DNA from: Balanoglossus misakiensis
Lineage: Eukaryota; Hemichordata
Assembly: GCA_040954595.2 (NCBI GenBank)
Contig: CM082577.2
Location: forward strand, 6,386,001 to 6,450,000
Reading direction: 5' to 3'
DNA length: 64,000 nucleotides
Of the stretch, positions 49,021 to 62,873 are shown one piece after another. The notes beneath the pieces are model-generated. The model searched no databases and was not told the DNA's origin. It was given only the letters and a program-made list of their open reading frames with translations. Made by a program: the position numbers and the translations under genes. Position 1 is the first letter of the stretch; each line of letters starts with the position of its first letter.

Positions 49021-50755
49021 AGGGCCCAAGCGCATACCAGCGCTTGGGCCCTATTGGTTTCGTTGGGGTTTTTCAGTCTTTCTTTCTTTCTTTCTTTCTT
49101 TCTTTATTCTTGGTTCCATTTTTCGGCCACCTAAATCTCAAAAACTGCAGCACCAACCAGGCTGAAACTTGGTAGGCAGATAGGGGCCAATGAGTAGATG
49201 TGCAGTGGCTCATGAATATTTAATTATTCACGTGACCTGGCGGCCATATTGGATTTTCTGAAAAAATGCAAATCTCAGATCTCAGAAACTACAAGTCAGA
49301 TTGACTTCAAATTTGGTGTGCAGCTAGTATACCTTATGCCCATCATTTTTGTAATTGGATATTATGCTGACAATGTTGCAGTTTTTTTGCTACAGTTGTT
49401 TTTCTGAAATCTGGTCAAAATTTCAAAAATCTTCTTCTCCAGAACCGGCGATAACCGAGTCACGCCATTTGGGGTATGTGGTCACCTAACTGATGTCTAT
49501 CAAGTTTGCGAAGATCATTGTGATTGGTCGAAGATTATGGCGGCCATATTGGATTTTCGAAAAACCATAGTAAAACTTCAAAAATCTTCTTCTCCAGAAC
49601 GGGCGATAACCGAGTCACAAGATTTGGTGTGTGTGGTCATTAAACAGATGTCTATCAAGTTTGCGAAGGGGAATGTGATTGGTCGAAGATTATGGCGGCC
49701 ATATTGGATTTTGTGAAAATCGATTAAAAAGTAAAAATTCCCTTTCTAGCCTAAACATTGATAGCACAGAAATTCTTTTTATGGATATGAATCATCATAT
49801 GACAAGAATTAGCTATAAATATTTTGGTAATTTTGGCAATGACCTTTGACCTACTTTTGACGTATCATTTTTCTGCATATCTAATTACAGGCTAACCAAT
49901 AGGGCTATAAGTTTGGTTTTTGATGTATGTGGATTTGTATGTGATCATAAAATTTTGCTACTTTTCATGACCCCTTTGACCTCTGCTGACCTCATTAAAT
50001 ATGCACATACCTAATTAATGATGAACAAATAGACCTAGAGGTTTGGTTTTTGTTATACATGGACCAGTATGGGGTCAAAATATTTTGCCCAAATGTTGGG
50101 TGACCTCGGATGACCTTTGACCTACTTTTGCATATCTCGACATCCACAGCAGATACAGCCTTGGCGTTTGGAGGTATGGGGCCATAATGAAAAGCCAAAG
50201 TTTTGGGTCATCTGTGACACCTGCTTTACTCATTATTTATGTGCATACCTAATTCCGGGCTAACCAAAATGGCTAGAGGTCTGGTTTTTGTTGGGACATG
50301 GACCACTATGGGTCAAAATTTTCTGCCCAAATTTTGGATGACCTCAGATGACCTTTGACCTACTTTTGCATATCTCAGCATCCAAAGCAGGTACAGCCTT
50401 GGCATTTGGCGGTATTGGGCCATAATGAAAAGCCAAAGTTTTGGGTCACCTGTGACACCTGCTTTACTCATTATTTATGTGCATACCTAATTCCGGGCTA
50501 ACCAAAAGGGCTAGAGGTCTGGTTTTTGTTGGACATGGACCACTATGGGTCAAATTTTCTGCTCAAATTTTGGATGACCTCTGGGTGACTTTTGACCTAC
50601 TTAACACTATATCAACACCAAACATAGATATAACCTTGATATTTCATGGGATAAAACACAGCATTATGTTTCTACTCATTAATTATGTGCATATCAAATA
50701 ATCAGATCAGATAATAGAGCTTGGGCCCGGACAATGCTGCTTGCAGCTTTAATTA
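49021..50755 (+). mobile_element. Composite repeat element, copy 2 (plus orientation)
   Basis: A head palindrome (arms AGGGCCCAAGCG at 49021-49032 and CGCTTGGGCCCT at 49041-49052) is followed by ATTGGTTTCGTTGG and a (TTTC)n microsatellite (about 49076-49106). Next comes a region with two ~120-bp direct repeats (TCTTCTCCAGAAC ... CGATAACCGAGTCAC at about 49430 and 49580) and three GGCGGCCATATTGGATTTT boxes. Then come 238-bp units (49840-50690) and a tail, AGCTTGGGCCCGGACAATGC then TGCTTGCAGCTTTAATTA, ending near 50755. There is no ORF. It matches copy 1 at 15130-16880 part for part. Confidence 0.78.
49840..50690. repeat. Tandem 238-bp units within composite element copy 2
   Basis: AGGTCA clusters (here as TGACCT) at 50101, 50339 and 50575 give spacings of 238 and 236, with a more diverged unit before them. 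Sequence is the reverse complement of the array at 15200-16375. Confidence 0.9.
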
Positions 50756-53099
50756 TCATTATTTCCAACTATCTCGAAGTCGTTTAAAGCGGAGATAAAA
50801 GCGAACTGAATGGGATCGGCGGTGTTATACAGTATTGCTCGGAGCCATTAAACACACAATAAGCACATGTCAAGATGTACTGAAACCCGGTAGCCACTTT
50901 TATTGGTTGTAAATAGGCCTGGTGATAATACCACAGGACGACGATAATACACTCCCCGGATCCCCGGTGGAAGAATTAAATTGTAAAGAGGTATAGCGGC
51001 CCATCCGTTGAAAAGATGCCCGATTGTCTCCCTTGTCATTTTATGAATAGACAGACTACTGGTTTAATTTAAGAATTCATATGGATAGAGTTCTCCAGGC
51101 AGACAAGTGGTCATTCTTAGTGATTAAATTATCTAGTCTTTTATCCCCCCCATCTATGATAAGGCCCTTATTCTGGCATATACATAAGGGGAGAACCGTT
51201 TAATTTCCAGGGGGGGGGGACTGGCAATAGAAAACATATTGCTGTGACAGTGGCTGAAAATGCCGACATACCCAAATCCTCCACCCTCTCCAGGAATCCA
51301 ATGGTTCTCTCCTAAGACCACAGGGCGGGAAATCTTCAAACTATGGCCCAGAAACGTTGGGAGGGACTGTATGTGCTATGGGATTTGATTTAATTCGTTG
51401 TCAAAGCCAGTTGAAAGAAAATCTATTCTATTTCAGTGACCGGTGAAGACTCTGCTCAACCCATGTGTAATTTGGTATTCTACACCGATTTAAGATTTAC
51501 TCAACCATACAGTCGCTTTGCAAGAAAAGAAATAGGCTTGCCAAGCAAGTCAACAATCTGTTACCATGGCATTAAACTGACTATAAACACCCGTGTCTCC
51601 AAATTGGGGTCAGCAGTCCTGATCAGCAGATCTGTAATCCTATATGCGTATCTTAAAAAGTAATTTGACATGCATGGACAAATAGACCGATTATAGTGTT
51701 TCACCAACTGGGCAAACCACAACAATGTGGAACAGAAGTGCGGTGTTATTAATTAGCCAGGGGGTCCGTGAGGGAAACGATCACTGCGATAATTGGTACT
51801 AATTGGTCTTCAACAATTGTCACTGATTGTTTTAGCCAAAGCCTCATCAGCTATGGACATGCCGTCAAAACTTGTTTCACGCAATCATCTCTGGGAGTTT
51901 TTCATAATGGTAATGATCAATCCAATTTGATTGCCTAACAGATGGAATTCGCCCCACGAGTGCTAAATCCCCTTATTGAAGTCCACGTACTTTCGGATCT
52001 TTGCAAAAGGCTATAACCATCATGATATATGAAGTCGTAATTAATATGAAGCAATCATTATGCAGGATTGTCCTGGCTAATAGACTGGCTGAATTGAAAA
52101 GGATTCCACTTGTTACATCAGATGTACCCTCACCCCAATAAATCAAGATCTTGTTAAAAGTCTTCCTACTTTTCCACTCTTGCTAAGTAATCAATTCTAT
52201 CTGGACCATTAAGTTGTGGAATGTGGTCAGTGTACTGGTCTATAGTGGCCAACTTTGCTTTGCCCTCTGTCTCTACACAACAGCGACTCAGGTGAACTAT
52301 GTTTTCTATAGATTGGTTTTGAGCAAAGTCCATTTTATTGACATTCGTATTTACAAGTCTACAACAACTGAGAGAAGTCTACAATAGAAGCACATGTCTC
52401 TACATAGCCTAGATCCGTGTTGTTTCAGATGTCTAAATCAAACTTTAAGTTGAGCTGTGGTTTTTTTAACCAGTACATGCTTTGCATGCCAAAGGGTGCA
52501 ACTTGGAACAAACTTCTTTCAGCTCAAAACTGGTACAATATCGAGAGCATAGTATATACACTAACTATAAGAAGACAGTTTTGTCTGCGACAAGAGAGTT
52601 GGCCAGCCAGGAAAATCTCTTCTTGGTGGACCGGATAAGCCTCCCTAGCAAATCAACTTGTTGAGTTTAACAACAGTGGATATGCAAATTGATGATAGCG
52701 CCATGAAAGGGATGAATGGAAAGTAGGATTGAACTGTTGACAGTTGTCTTAACAGTCAATAGATAACAGTCTCCAGGTGAGACTGGTAACAGTGTATTGT
52801 GGGGCTCTCTCTCAATTACGACACCCAACAAACACCCTCAAGTGCTATCAACACAAGGCGTATTTACACATGCATTTCCACTTTTGAGACACAGAAAAAA
52901 TGCCTTCCTAGCGCAGTGAGTCAACAATGCGAACAAGCCCCAACAGGTAATAATATGCAACGGTTAAATACCAGAGAAACAATGGAATTCTTGTTCTGAA
53001 CTCATTTCAGAGTGGTAAAAGGTGAATTGGTCAGGGCAGAATTATGACCGCCTTCTTTTTATAAAAGCAAATATATCATTAACGAGCAAACAAGGCACA

Positions 53100-53330
53100 T
53101 ATTTGAGATTGAATATTAAATAGATTCTTACCAGCTAATGAGATTATAGATGCACCATAGTTACAATAAAATGGACTCAGATAATTTAATATCTAAACTT
53201 AAAAGAAAATTGAAAATCTATTAAGTATACAATAAATACCTCTTCTGGTAGTGAGATTATCTAATATCTAAAACTCAGTACAGAAAATGGAAAATCTAGT
53301 TAGTATATAATAAATATTTCTTACGAAAGT
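53100..53330. repeat. AT-rich ~100-bp duplicated unit
   Basis: Two diverged copies containing AGTGAGATTAT / AATGAGATTAT, AATATCTAAA, GAAAATCTA and AATAAATA blocks. No gene was seen from 50756 to 54405 apart from these repeats. Confidence 0.5.
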
Positions 53331-53424
53331 GCCTTTTTACTACAATGCTGATGGATATGTACATATGTGGGAAAGGCATACGTCAAAAACACATAAATTT
53401 GTTCATGTACTACACTGGAAATGA

Positions 53425-53565
53425 AAACCCCAAATAAATTTGATCATTTAGAGTGTGGACATTGAAAACACAAAATAAATTTGATAATGCACTGTCTGGC
53501 CATCAAACAAAAATAAATTTGATGATGATTCACTGCTTTGGGCACTAAAACATAAATTTAATTAT
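53425..53565. repeat. Minisatellite with AAATAAATTTGAT core
   Basis: AAATAAATTTGAT-like cores recur about every 40-45 bp (near 53431, 53473, 53511 and 53551) with diverged spacers. Confidence 0.6.
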
Positions 53566-54405
53566 CTTGCTGCAAGCGAGCGAGAGATTTCACAAAAACT
53601 ACATACGTGCAATGTGTGCAGAACATATTGACTGCATTCTCCAAATCTATACAAGACTGCAGTCCAAATACACAAATGAATAAAATTAAAATTGATTTGG
53701 TATTCATAAACCGTACAAAGGACACACATGCCGACTACCTAAAGAAATAATGGCAAAAACTAATCAAATCTATATGCATTTGTATATAAATTTGTGCCAC
53801 ATATAATGTTGGAACTTTTGTACACCTTTATCTACAATATATACAGTTCACATTACTGAACCTCTGTTGTGGCTTTTAAAAATCAACATGGTTTAACAAA
53901 CAGTGATGCGGAACGTGTTTGCACTCCGACCAAAGTAAATGCTGTGCGCTTGTTAATTTTAAGTTAATAGATGTGAGGAATTTAAAAAGGAACTCAGTAT
54001 AAAAACATAACTTGTGCAAGGGACATAATATGGTATCATAAGACACTAAACTGAAGTTTACGCTCAATGTAGTTCCTTAGACATGTCTGTGTCTTATCAC
54101 ATTTTAGTTTTGTTATTTTCGGGACGAATCCCCATTAACCATGAAAAAATTAAAGTCATGGCACAGATGCTATGCTGTGCGTACGCGTGACTCATGCACG
54201 TGATTTTGTCATCTGCCATATTTATGTACTAGAGAATGCAGAACTCTATGCGACAAGTCAAATCACTTCAGCAGTTCAGTACTAACAAGTTCACAACAAT
54301 AGTATTCTTTATAGCAAAGCCCTGGTTATAAAACAGCAGACAATCATTCTTGTGTTGTCTGGTCCAAGCTAGCAACACTGGCCGGTGTGTCCAGGTGACC
54401 ACTCA

Positions 54406-57400
54406 CTAATTGTGCTTGACAGCTTCGTAGGGGTCCGCCACGCAGCAAGACAGGATCCTCACAAGGGGTTTTTGATTGTCCTGACGTGCTTTGAACATCT
54501 GGCAACAAAAAATCACATTTAAGTATTGAATTAGATGTTGGAAACTATAATCCCGTAAAAGTTACTGAAGACTGGTTCGGGTACGGCAACACAATTCAAT
54601 GAATAAGTTGTCTTGGTAATTGCAAATGAAAGTTGAAATATTGTCTGATGTCCGTCACTGTGAGAAAGAAAACCACCTGTTTTTAGCGGAAGCTAATTTG
54701 ACTGGTGCCTAGACACCAAGTATGTTTGGCATTCACCGTGGCAAACTTTGCAGACAAAGACAATGTACTGAATGGAAGTGCAACTTGCATGACATTGTAT
54801 GGCCTCCAACACAGTAACAACAAGGTCTACATGTACATAGAAATACAACTGCGGTTTGTCCGCAAAATAATTTATGTACTAGATCCATCAGTTTATTTTT
54901 GAAAAACAAACCTTGAGTTATATCCTACAAATTCACATAGGAGAATCAATACTGTTCAAATTGCCAGCCAAAACTAGCACCTATTTCAGACATAAAAAAA
55001 TTCTGCATGAATATCTATTGTAAGATATTTTTGCTCGAATATTAAAGTTATGGGTAAATTTAGCTGTGAAAAACAACAAAACACAGTGGGCTTGGTTGTC
55101 TTTACCTAGACATCACTTGATGCGACCACAACATGTCAATAAAGTATGAAGAGACAATCAATGTTAAAAGAGGTCTGCCTTGACCTGTTTGTGTGGATAC
55201 TTTGACAAATTTTAATCCCCATGACAAGGGCAGATCGATAGACATTATCATTGTTGGTCAAGACCAGCATAAAGTCACCCTGTTTGCAGAGTGTTTCATA
55301 TTGCTAGGGGAAAACAGCCTGACTGTCACTGTGCGCTGAGTGGGCGCGGTTTGAAGTGTGCTGTCAGCAATTAAGGCTGCAACCGGCTGAAGTAGTATCA
55401 TTTACAAACATATCCCCATACCGATGCCACCGTATCTTAGCATGGTTAATCTTAGTGGCATGTTAAAAGCAACAACGGAGACAATTCAGTCGGACAAAAT
55501 CAACACACTTACTGTTCCACAGCAACATGTCAAAAAAGTCACTGCTATGGAAATGTAGGACCACACAACACCACGTTTAAAGTCAATCTATCAAGAATGT
55601 CAATGATGTGGGGGATTACTACGATAATATTAATACATGTAGTAGCATACATTTATTTTTCTAATCTCGGATTTTACATAAAATCACAATTAAATTTGAG
55701 GTGGGATATGTTGGGTAGATTTTTTTTGGGGGGGGGGATAAAGGTGAACACATATTTCTAAATATTTTAGTCATTTTAACTTAATGCACGTGAAAACAAG
55801 TTCTGTTTCATTTCTTTCTGAAAACAAGAATTTTAGGAGTGGAAATAATACACAGAAATAGACACAGCTTGTAGTTCTCCAAACATTCCACATCTTGGCA
55901 AAGTACACTTATAATTTATGATATAAAATTCTTCATACCTCGTCTAAATTTTCCCAAAATTGGCTTTTTTATTGAAATTTGTCAACTTGGATAACTGTAG
56001 ATATAGTTACAGGAAAAAGCAACGCACAAATTGTCCCTTTTTGTGTTGTGTTCTCAATATTTTGTAAATTAATACATGTAAAGATGCGTATACCACTCTG
56101 CCTATAACATTCAGGAAAAATTGAAAAGCTGTTAAACCATCAAAGTATGCGTAAAGTATGTGACGGTCAACATATACGATCAGACTGCCCATGACAGGTT
56201 TTCACACGCAGGTTGTTTTGTTTATCCTTTTAATCCTAGGCTTTACCGAGTAACCAGGGTTAAAACCACTCTACCATAACCGTTTCTTCATTCGTTTGTG
56301 GTGTGGACAGGTTGCCCCAGCTAGATACCGATTGTCTCTTCAAACAATACAGATTCGATGTTTTGATGTCGAGTTGTGAGGATGCCACCCCAGCAGGACA
56401 AATGTCATTGATCAGAGGACTCGGTCCCTATACCCCTAACTGATCAATGTGAATGCCATGCGGAACAACACTTTAAACAGCTTGCACAATAGCACTCTAT
56501 CAGAGTGGGTACTAAACAAGATATCTCGCAACAACAAACACCCAAAGTACACTGGCAACAACATGACCTTGAAGACCGGGTTACTTGGGATAACTTAGAG
56601 AGGTTGGAATCCCAGCCTCTTGTACTGTTTGTTTTTGCATTATGCCATCGCAACTAATAGGTGACAATGTCACAAGGTTGAAGCTGCATTGTTGATTAAG
56701 TGCAATGTCTGCAGTGTCTGTCGGATCACCCCATAGTTACGACTTCATTCAGTATTAAAGCGGGATACATGCACAAAAGTCTGAATTTATATATAGTTAA
56801 CCACTAATCTCAGGAAAATCACTAGCTTTGTCATCATTTTTGGGAGTGCCACTGTGCAAATACATTTGGAACCCAGTGAGTAAGTCATGATGCCTTTATC
56901 AATAAATGGGAAAAAGAAACAATGTGTATAAGCACAAAATAAGGAGAATGGAGCTATTCACTTTCCACAAAACATGTCCGTGACACCTTAAATTTTTTGG
57001 CAACATTCAGGACAATGTGGCTTCAGGGAAGCAATTTCACAGCATTCTTCCCACTTGTACATGCCCTCTATAGATGTCTCTGGAGAAATACATGAGTTCA
57101 CGTAAGGTTATCAGTTTCACCCAACAGCAGTTCTAGCTATCTGACACCTGTAGCATAATAAAAGGCTTAGGGAGTTTAGATTTAAATGTAGATAGTTGTG
57201 AGTTGGCTTTCTTCAATTGCCTATACAGGCATGACTCTCTGACAAAGTATGTTTGTGTTAGATCAGGGATTTCCATTGTTACCTGTAGAAAACATAATAT
57301 ACATGTACCCATGTCACTAAACAATGTTCTGTTCAGGAATTTCTGATACAGAGTTTGATAATTTGCATAACAATAAATCAATTGTTATGATAATAATTTT

Positions 57401-60400
57401 CTATTGTTTTCCCAAGGGTATCAGTGGACAGAACATTGAGTAAAGTAGTGGCGGATAACTAAAATAAAACACAAATCAAAGGTCAGATTATTTTCTAATG
57501 TGGGGCTATGAAGTAATAGATGACTCATTTCCACAGATCAATAATTTAACTATTAGGAAGTGTCCGTCCCTTGACCCCAGATTACTGTAAATGCAGACAG
57601 AAGTATAAGTTTATCAGATTAACTGTCAGGTCATGATAACTTTTGATCTTATATCATTTCTGTACAAACATGTGGAAACGGGTCAAGCTATTTTCTCCTG
57701 TAGAACATTGCCCTCTGTTGTGGTTCAGTGGACATTATTGCTTATGTTACAACTTACAGTATGGACATTACAGCCTGTTTGTAGATAATGATCAATGTAA
57801 TGATCCCAAATGAAACTGTAATGATGACTACAATTACTTTTTAAATGAAAGGATATTTGCTAGACATAAAATTAAGGATTACAATTTCTAGGGTTGACAC
57901 TGAAGAATGCTCTCCCCTGATTTTTAACTTTGAATTGTTTGTTTCTGTTGAGCTGGACCCCAAACAGCTGAAATAATGTCTTAAAAAAGAAATTTAGACT
58001 GCAATTCATTTGAAAAAGTAATACAGCAGTGGTTGCAGTGGAAACATGCATAAAAACAACTTTTTTATACCAATTATAGAGCTATACCCCCTATTTCAGA
58101 GACCCACGCCAACATTAGGCTGTATTCATTCTCACGTGTAGGTACATTACAATTTACGGCCCATACCTTGTCAGTTAATGGGAGTAATCATACATCTTTA
58201 AGGTCAGCTATACTCCAAGCTTCACATGTGGTCGGGTATTGTGCTGTTTACTTTGATGGTCGCCCCCTTTTGTTTGTATACACTACCGGCTCATTGTAAT
58301 CGGAGCCTTTTTAGAAGATGTGTCCGGCAAACCTTTGCCACAGAATGACAAAAGCCGAGGAGGTCAGCAATGTGTGCGGCTCACAAAGCCCACAATGAAG
58401 ATTGTTATGAAATTGCTCCACTTGAAAGGGAAGCCTGCAACTTCATCAGACGCTCCATGGAATCAGTGATTGAATTCTTTTGCATCCGCCCCACATAAGG
58501 AACCTTTCCACAGCAACTATAGATCGGAGAGCATTAAAAGTGCAGACCGCTCATTAAAGCTGCTGCTATTTTTGGCATAAACATCTTTCGTGGTACAAAG
58601 ATTTGAATGATAGGAAAGATGGGATGAAAGCTGCCCGAACAAAGATTCCATATTGGGCAGGGAGGGGAGACACTGACCTTAAAATGAACTTTACACTTCT
58701 CCAGCAGATATTTCCACTTGAGCTGGGTCTTGATGCCATCATCAGTGTTGCAGAAATCTTCAACCTGAAAATGTTGGGTATACATTAAATTTGCTATATT
58801 GATTCATTGATATTTTTAATAATTGTCACTGTTCTGCCTTTCATGATTAAACTGTCTTGTATATTTTTTCAGAAATTAATTAATACGCAATTGATGTTTA
58901 TCTGTCAATCAAACAAGGACACTTTTGACTATTCTATGTCAAACTTCCTATGAGATAGGGCCTCTGTCTTGGACTTTCACTTGGCATGACTTGTTCACAA
59001 GTTGTTGACAATCAAAATGTTAGTTCACAAGGATCTTCTTTTTTATTTTATCTGTCTGTGGAATATTTACATCTAAAATCCAAAGACAAACATACACGTA
59101 CTTGCTAAGTCCACTGACTACTAAGAGCTGAAATTGTCTTTCAGAAGTCAAGATGGTAAAAATAGTTCATTCAATCATACCGTTAAGCCAAACATCTGTT
59201 CAGCAACATTTCCTGTCAGTCTACACGTCTGAAATGTTCCAGTTTGATCAGAAAGAGCCACTTGAATGTCAAATGTCATGTGTGTTTCTGCACCACCCAT
59301 CATTGATGCTGTGCATTCACTGTTTGCACAGATCCCTGTAGTTTTGTCCACTCGGAACTTGCATTGTGTACTGTCAAGGAACAGAATTACATGACACTAT
59401 AACTTTGCATGATATTCTGAGGAAATATCTACTGAAACAATAATGATTAAGGTACTTGATTAGCAAACATTTGAAAGTAGATCTGCAAGAAAGCTAAAAA
59501 TACTATTTGAAAATTTAAGTACATATAGTGGGACTTCATGTGAACATAAACATTTCTAATAGTTCATGTCTTAGGGATGACCTAGTTAAGAATTTTGGCA
59601 TCTTATAGTCAAGGAGAAAGAGCCCCAATACAATATCTACACTCTATACTAGCTGATGATCTGAGTTGATCAGTATATTGATAGAAGTACTAAGGGTCCA
59701 TGTGTGACTTTTGACCTGAGAAAATTGCCAGAAGTTACATATAGTGGCCATTTAAACTTGTAACAACACCTGAGTTCATCCTACTTTTTCATTGTCAAAA
59801 AGTCTGGTGGTATGGCAGTACAGCAATTAAAGATTGTGAGATACCACGCTTTTGATAAGAAAAACAGTTCATCAGCCAACATTGATTAGTTATATCAGTA
59901 ATAGCTTCAAAAAGGTTGACAGAAGTCAGATTACATAAGATTAGCAAGCAATCTCTAAGTGTACAATCTGTCATTTTAATTACAGTTTTTTAATTACATT
60001 TCACACATTACATCTCGTTACTAGTGATGAAGCCAGTTTCTTGTGTTGACTTTTTGGTTCCATCAGTAGGTTTCTAAACCAAATGTGATTTTGTTTGTCA
60101 AAGAACATCCCTGGGGTGATGGCCTGCGATAGATATAATAATATGATGCATGTGTACACTTTGGATTTACCTACCATCTGACAGAAACTGCATTGTGGAT
60201 GTCAGAATCAATGTCAAACGATGACACAAAAGCATACAGGATGCCATACTCTGGAGCTGGGTTGAAATCTGTCTTCGCCATACCTTTGGATTTCAATTGC
60301 TGTATTGTATACACATCCGTGATCTGTTCCACTAGAAATTTGAAATAATGTAATGCCAGGCTATGAGAAAATGAAAAGTGCATGTACGCTAGGAACACAC

Positions 60401-62873
60401 CAATAATCAGAAAATGTGATACAGAATATAAAACCAAGTACCCCATTGTTCTTATGATGTTTCTGCTCAGCTACTTAGAAGGGTATTATTACTGCGTCAA
60501 ATCTGTCTTGGTATCTGATGACAAGATATGTTAATGCTGTCATTATCACCACTGGTAGAACAGGTGAATTTATTAAATTGAGAGATTCAATTTGCTACAC
60601 AGTGGTTGCAAGGTCGATTTGAATTACTGATAACTGAAGCTCTGTTACTTACAGTCTGGATCTTGTCCCATGGAACTACCATTACCCATACCATCATCAT
60701 CAAAGTTGAAAGACTGACCGTAAGTGTATAAACTGTGAGCCTCTCTCGTATCTGTGATTGAAAAGCAAAGTCTAATATTTGGGGCAACCTTTTTAGCATC
60801 ATTAAGAAAAGATTCTCACTCTCCAACAACAGATCAGTAACATAAAGAAAGATGAAAATGTATTTACCAGGATTAACTGTAAAAATAGTTTTTGAATCCA
60901 CTGTGGCAATCATGGTTCTCCTGAAGTCATCATAGGATGCTCTCACATCAGAAGCAAACACCACTATTCAGTGAAAATAAAGAGAGATACATAATATACT
61001 ATTTTGAACTGTTGTAATGTGATCTGACATTTTTTTACTCTTTGCTACAAATGTGGAGGTTATTATGACTCCCAGATAGTTTTTTTTCCAGCACAAATAT
61101 TTTTAGTTATATGGGGCATAACGATAACCAAGGACAGCACACCTTTGATTGTAATTAAAATCAAATTACCTGTATCTTTTGGACTCCAGGTATGTGCAAA
61201 GTCAATATTTTCTTCATCCCACCTGAAAGTTAATGTCAGAAAAGAAAATTGACATAAAAACAAAAGTGAAAACAAAGTTTCTGTGGTGGCGCTGTTCAAA
61301 GCACTACCACAGTCTTGGCTTTACAACTGGTGCAGATGGTATTGGATACTTACATCATCAATGTAAACGATGGGCATGTTTCATCCAAGAGTTTGACTTC
61401 ACATCGTTTTGTCTTTCTTCCGGTTTTTGTGACTAAATCTCTTGGGGTTCCAATCTGTGGCGGTTGAAATAAAATAAACATGAACCATCTGTGAAAAATA
61501 AAGGCAGACTAAAACTACAAGCTGTGCATGGTTGAAAAGTGGACCGAATGAAAAAAAATGACTCTATAGAACTAAACATCTTACACTTACCTCCCTAACC
61601 AGAGTTAGTAAACTGATGTGTTCTCCATGCAAATTTTGTCCATTGGCCATGACATCACTCAGTGTATAGTAATCATTGTTGTCTTTGATTGGTATGTGTT
61701 GAATTGAATTGAAGTTGGCAAAGTCCCATCCACTGTACTGACACAGTGTTGATCGTGTCTCACTGATATTCAACTCAACACCCCTTAATGAAAATGAAAA
61801 TGTTATTATAAAGTTAAAATCATTCAAGGCAAAAGCTAGCAATTTCTAACTTCATCATATAACTATATTAGCCTGGTAAACTAAATGTGTATGTGAATGG
61901 TATCATTCCTAAAGCTTACAACAGCTACAGAATAATACATTTAGAATCTGAAAATTTAAGATCCTGAAATTTATATTGTGAAGAACTTTATGCCAAATGA
62001 CTTACACAGGTGTCCATGGACCAAATCTGTCCGCATTTTCACCAGTTGGTTTACTTTGAACATGGGGATTTCTAACTTCAACTGTATGTATAAAGACATG
62101 AATCTTTGTGTGATAAAAAATGCAGTCTTTGTTCATTATTTTTATTGATTTGTGAATAAAACCAGTAACATCTGACATTAAAGTTGTCATGAAAATATAG
62201 TGTTTGACAAAAACATACTTACTTATATCTCCAATTTTGAATGACCTGCTGAGTTCAGTAATGTGACCTTCATTACCCCAACATGTTGCATTTATAAATT
62301 CTGATGGTGAATCTCTCAACGTCAAACTCAAAAGAAAGTTGAATGTGCCAGGATCTGCAATGGATAGTACACTATTGTGAAATCTACTTGAATCATATTT
62401 AGTTCAGGAAGCAGTAACAATTTACATTCAAGCACAGTCCCTCAAGAAAGACGGTCGGGAATCTCCTATTTGTTAGTAACGCTAATAATGCTTACTTTTC
62501 TTGCTGGGAAAGGATCGTACACTTTGCTTTGTTATCACAATGCCAACCAAAACCTGAAAGGTGAAAACATTATTGCCAGTAAAAAAGTCGTGCATCATCC
62601 AATCATCTCACAATTATTCAGAGACACTACAGAAAGCATTAGATAGTGCATAGAGAATCACAATATTCCAGCAACTGCTTTTTATAATTTACAGTTCATA
62701 GAAAGATGAGTGTACCCTACCACATTTGGCATTCCGGGAGAGAGCTCTCTTATCATAGTTCTTCCAGGAGAATTTGTAGCTGCATTTCCACGACTGACAT
62801 TGTTTATTGTTGTTCCATCTGGCCATGAATTTTGTGTTCCAAATTCATTTTCAAATCCTCCAGACCATGCCAT
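54406..62873 (-). CDS. MEIOB: MEIOB, meiosis-specific OB-fold ssDNA-binding protein, complete, 13 coding exons
   Basis: RPA1-like factor that, with SPATA22, binds single-stranded DNA in meiotic recombination. Exons, minus: 62873-62721, 62553-62496, 62354-62223, 62081-62006, 61783-61591, 61454-61354, 61222-61170, 60963-60868, 60751-60653, 60331-60175, 59370-59181, 58764-58678, 54498-54406. All junctions are in frame; 495 aa, slightly longer than the human protein because of about 25 extra N-terminal residues. Recognisable family blocks: VLVGIVITKQ, LTLRDSPSEFINATCWGNE, DNNDYYTLSDVMANGQNL, RCEVKLLDET, VFASDVRASYDDFRRTMIATV, DVYTIQQLKSKG, PEYGILYAFVSSFDID, CRLTGNVAEQMFG, LKWKYLLEKCKVHFK and the C-terminal SCCVADPYEAVKHN. 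A zinc-ribbon-like set Cys373, Cys376, Cys387, Cys392 (about) sits in the third OB fold. The start MAWSGG follows an acceptor-like CATCACAG, so a 5' UTR exon further up is likely. Confidence 0.94.
54499..58677 (-). other. 4.2-kb last intron of MEIOB
   Basis: AT-rich, without exon-like or repeat structure I can support. Confidence 0.6.

Noticed and set aside
51436-52664. Two + ORFs that both contain LPSKST
   Set aside because: Similarity is limited to a few codons and the surroundings do not align; probably chance.
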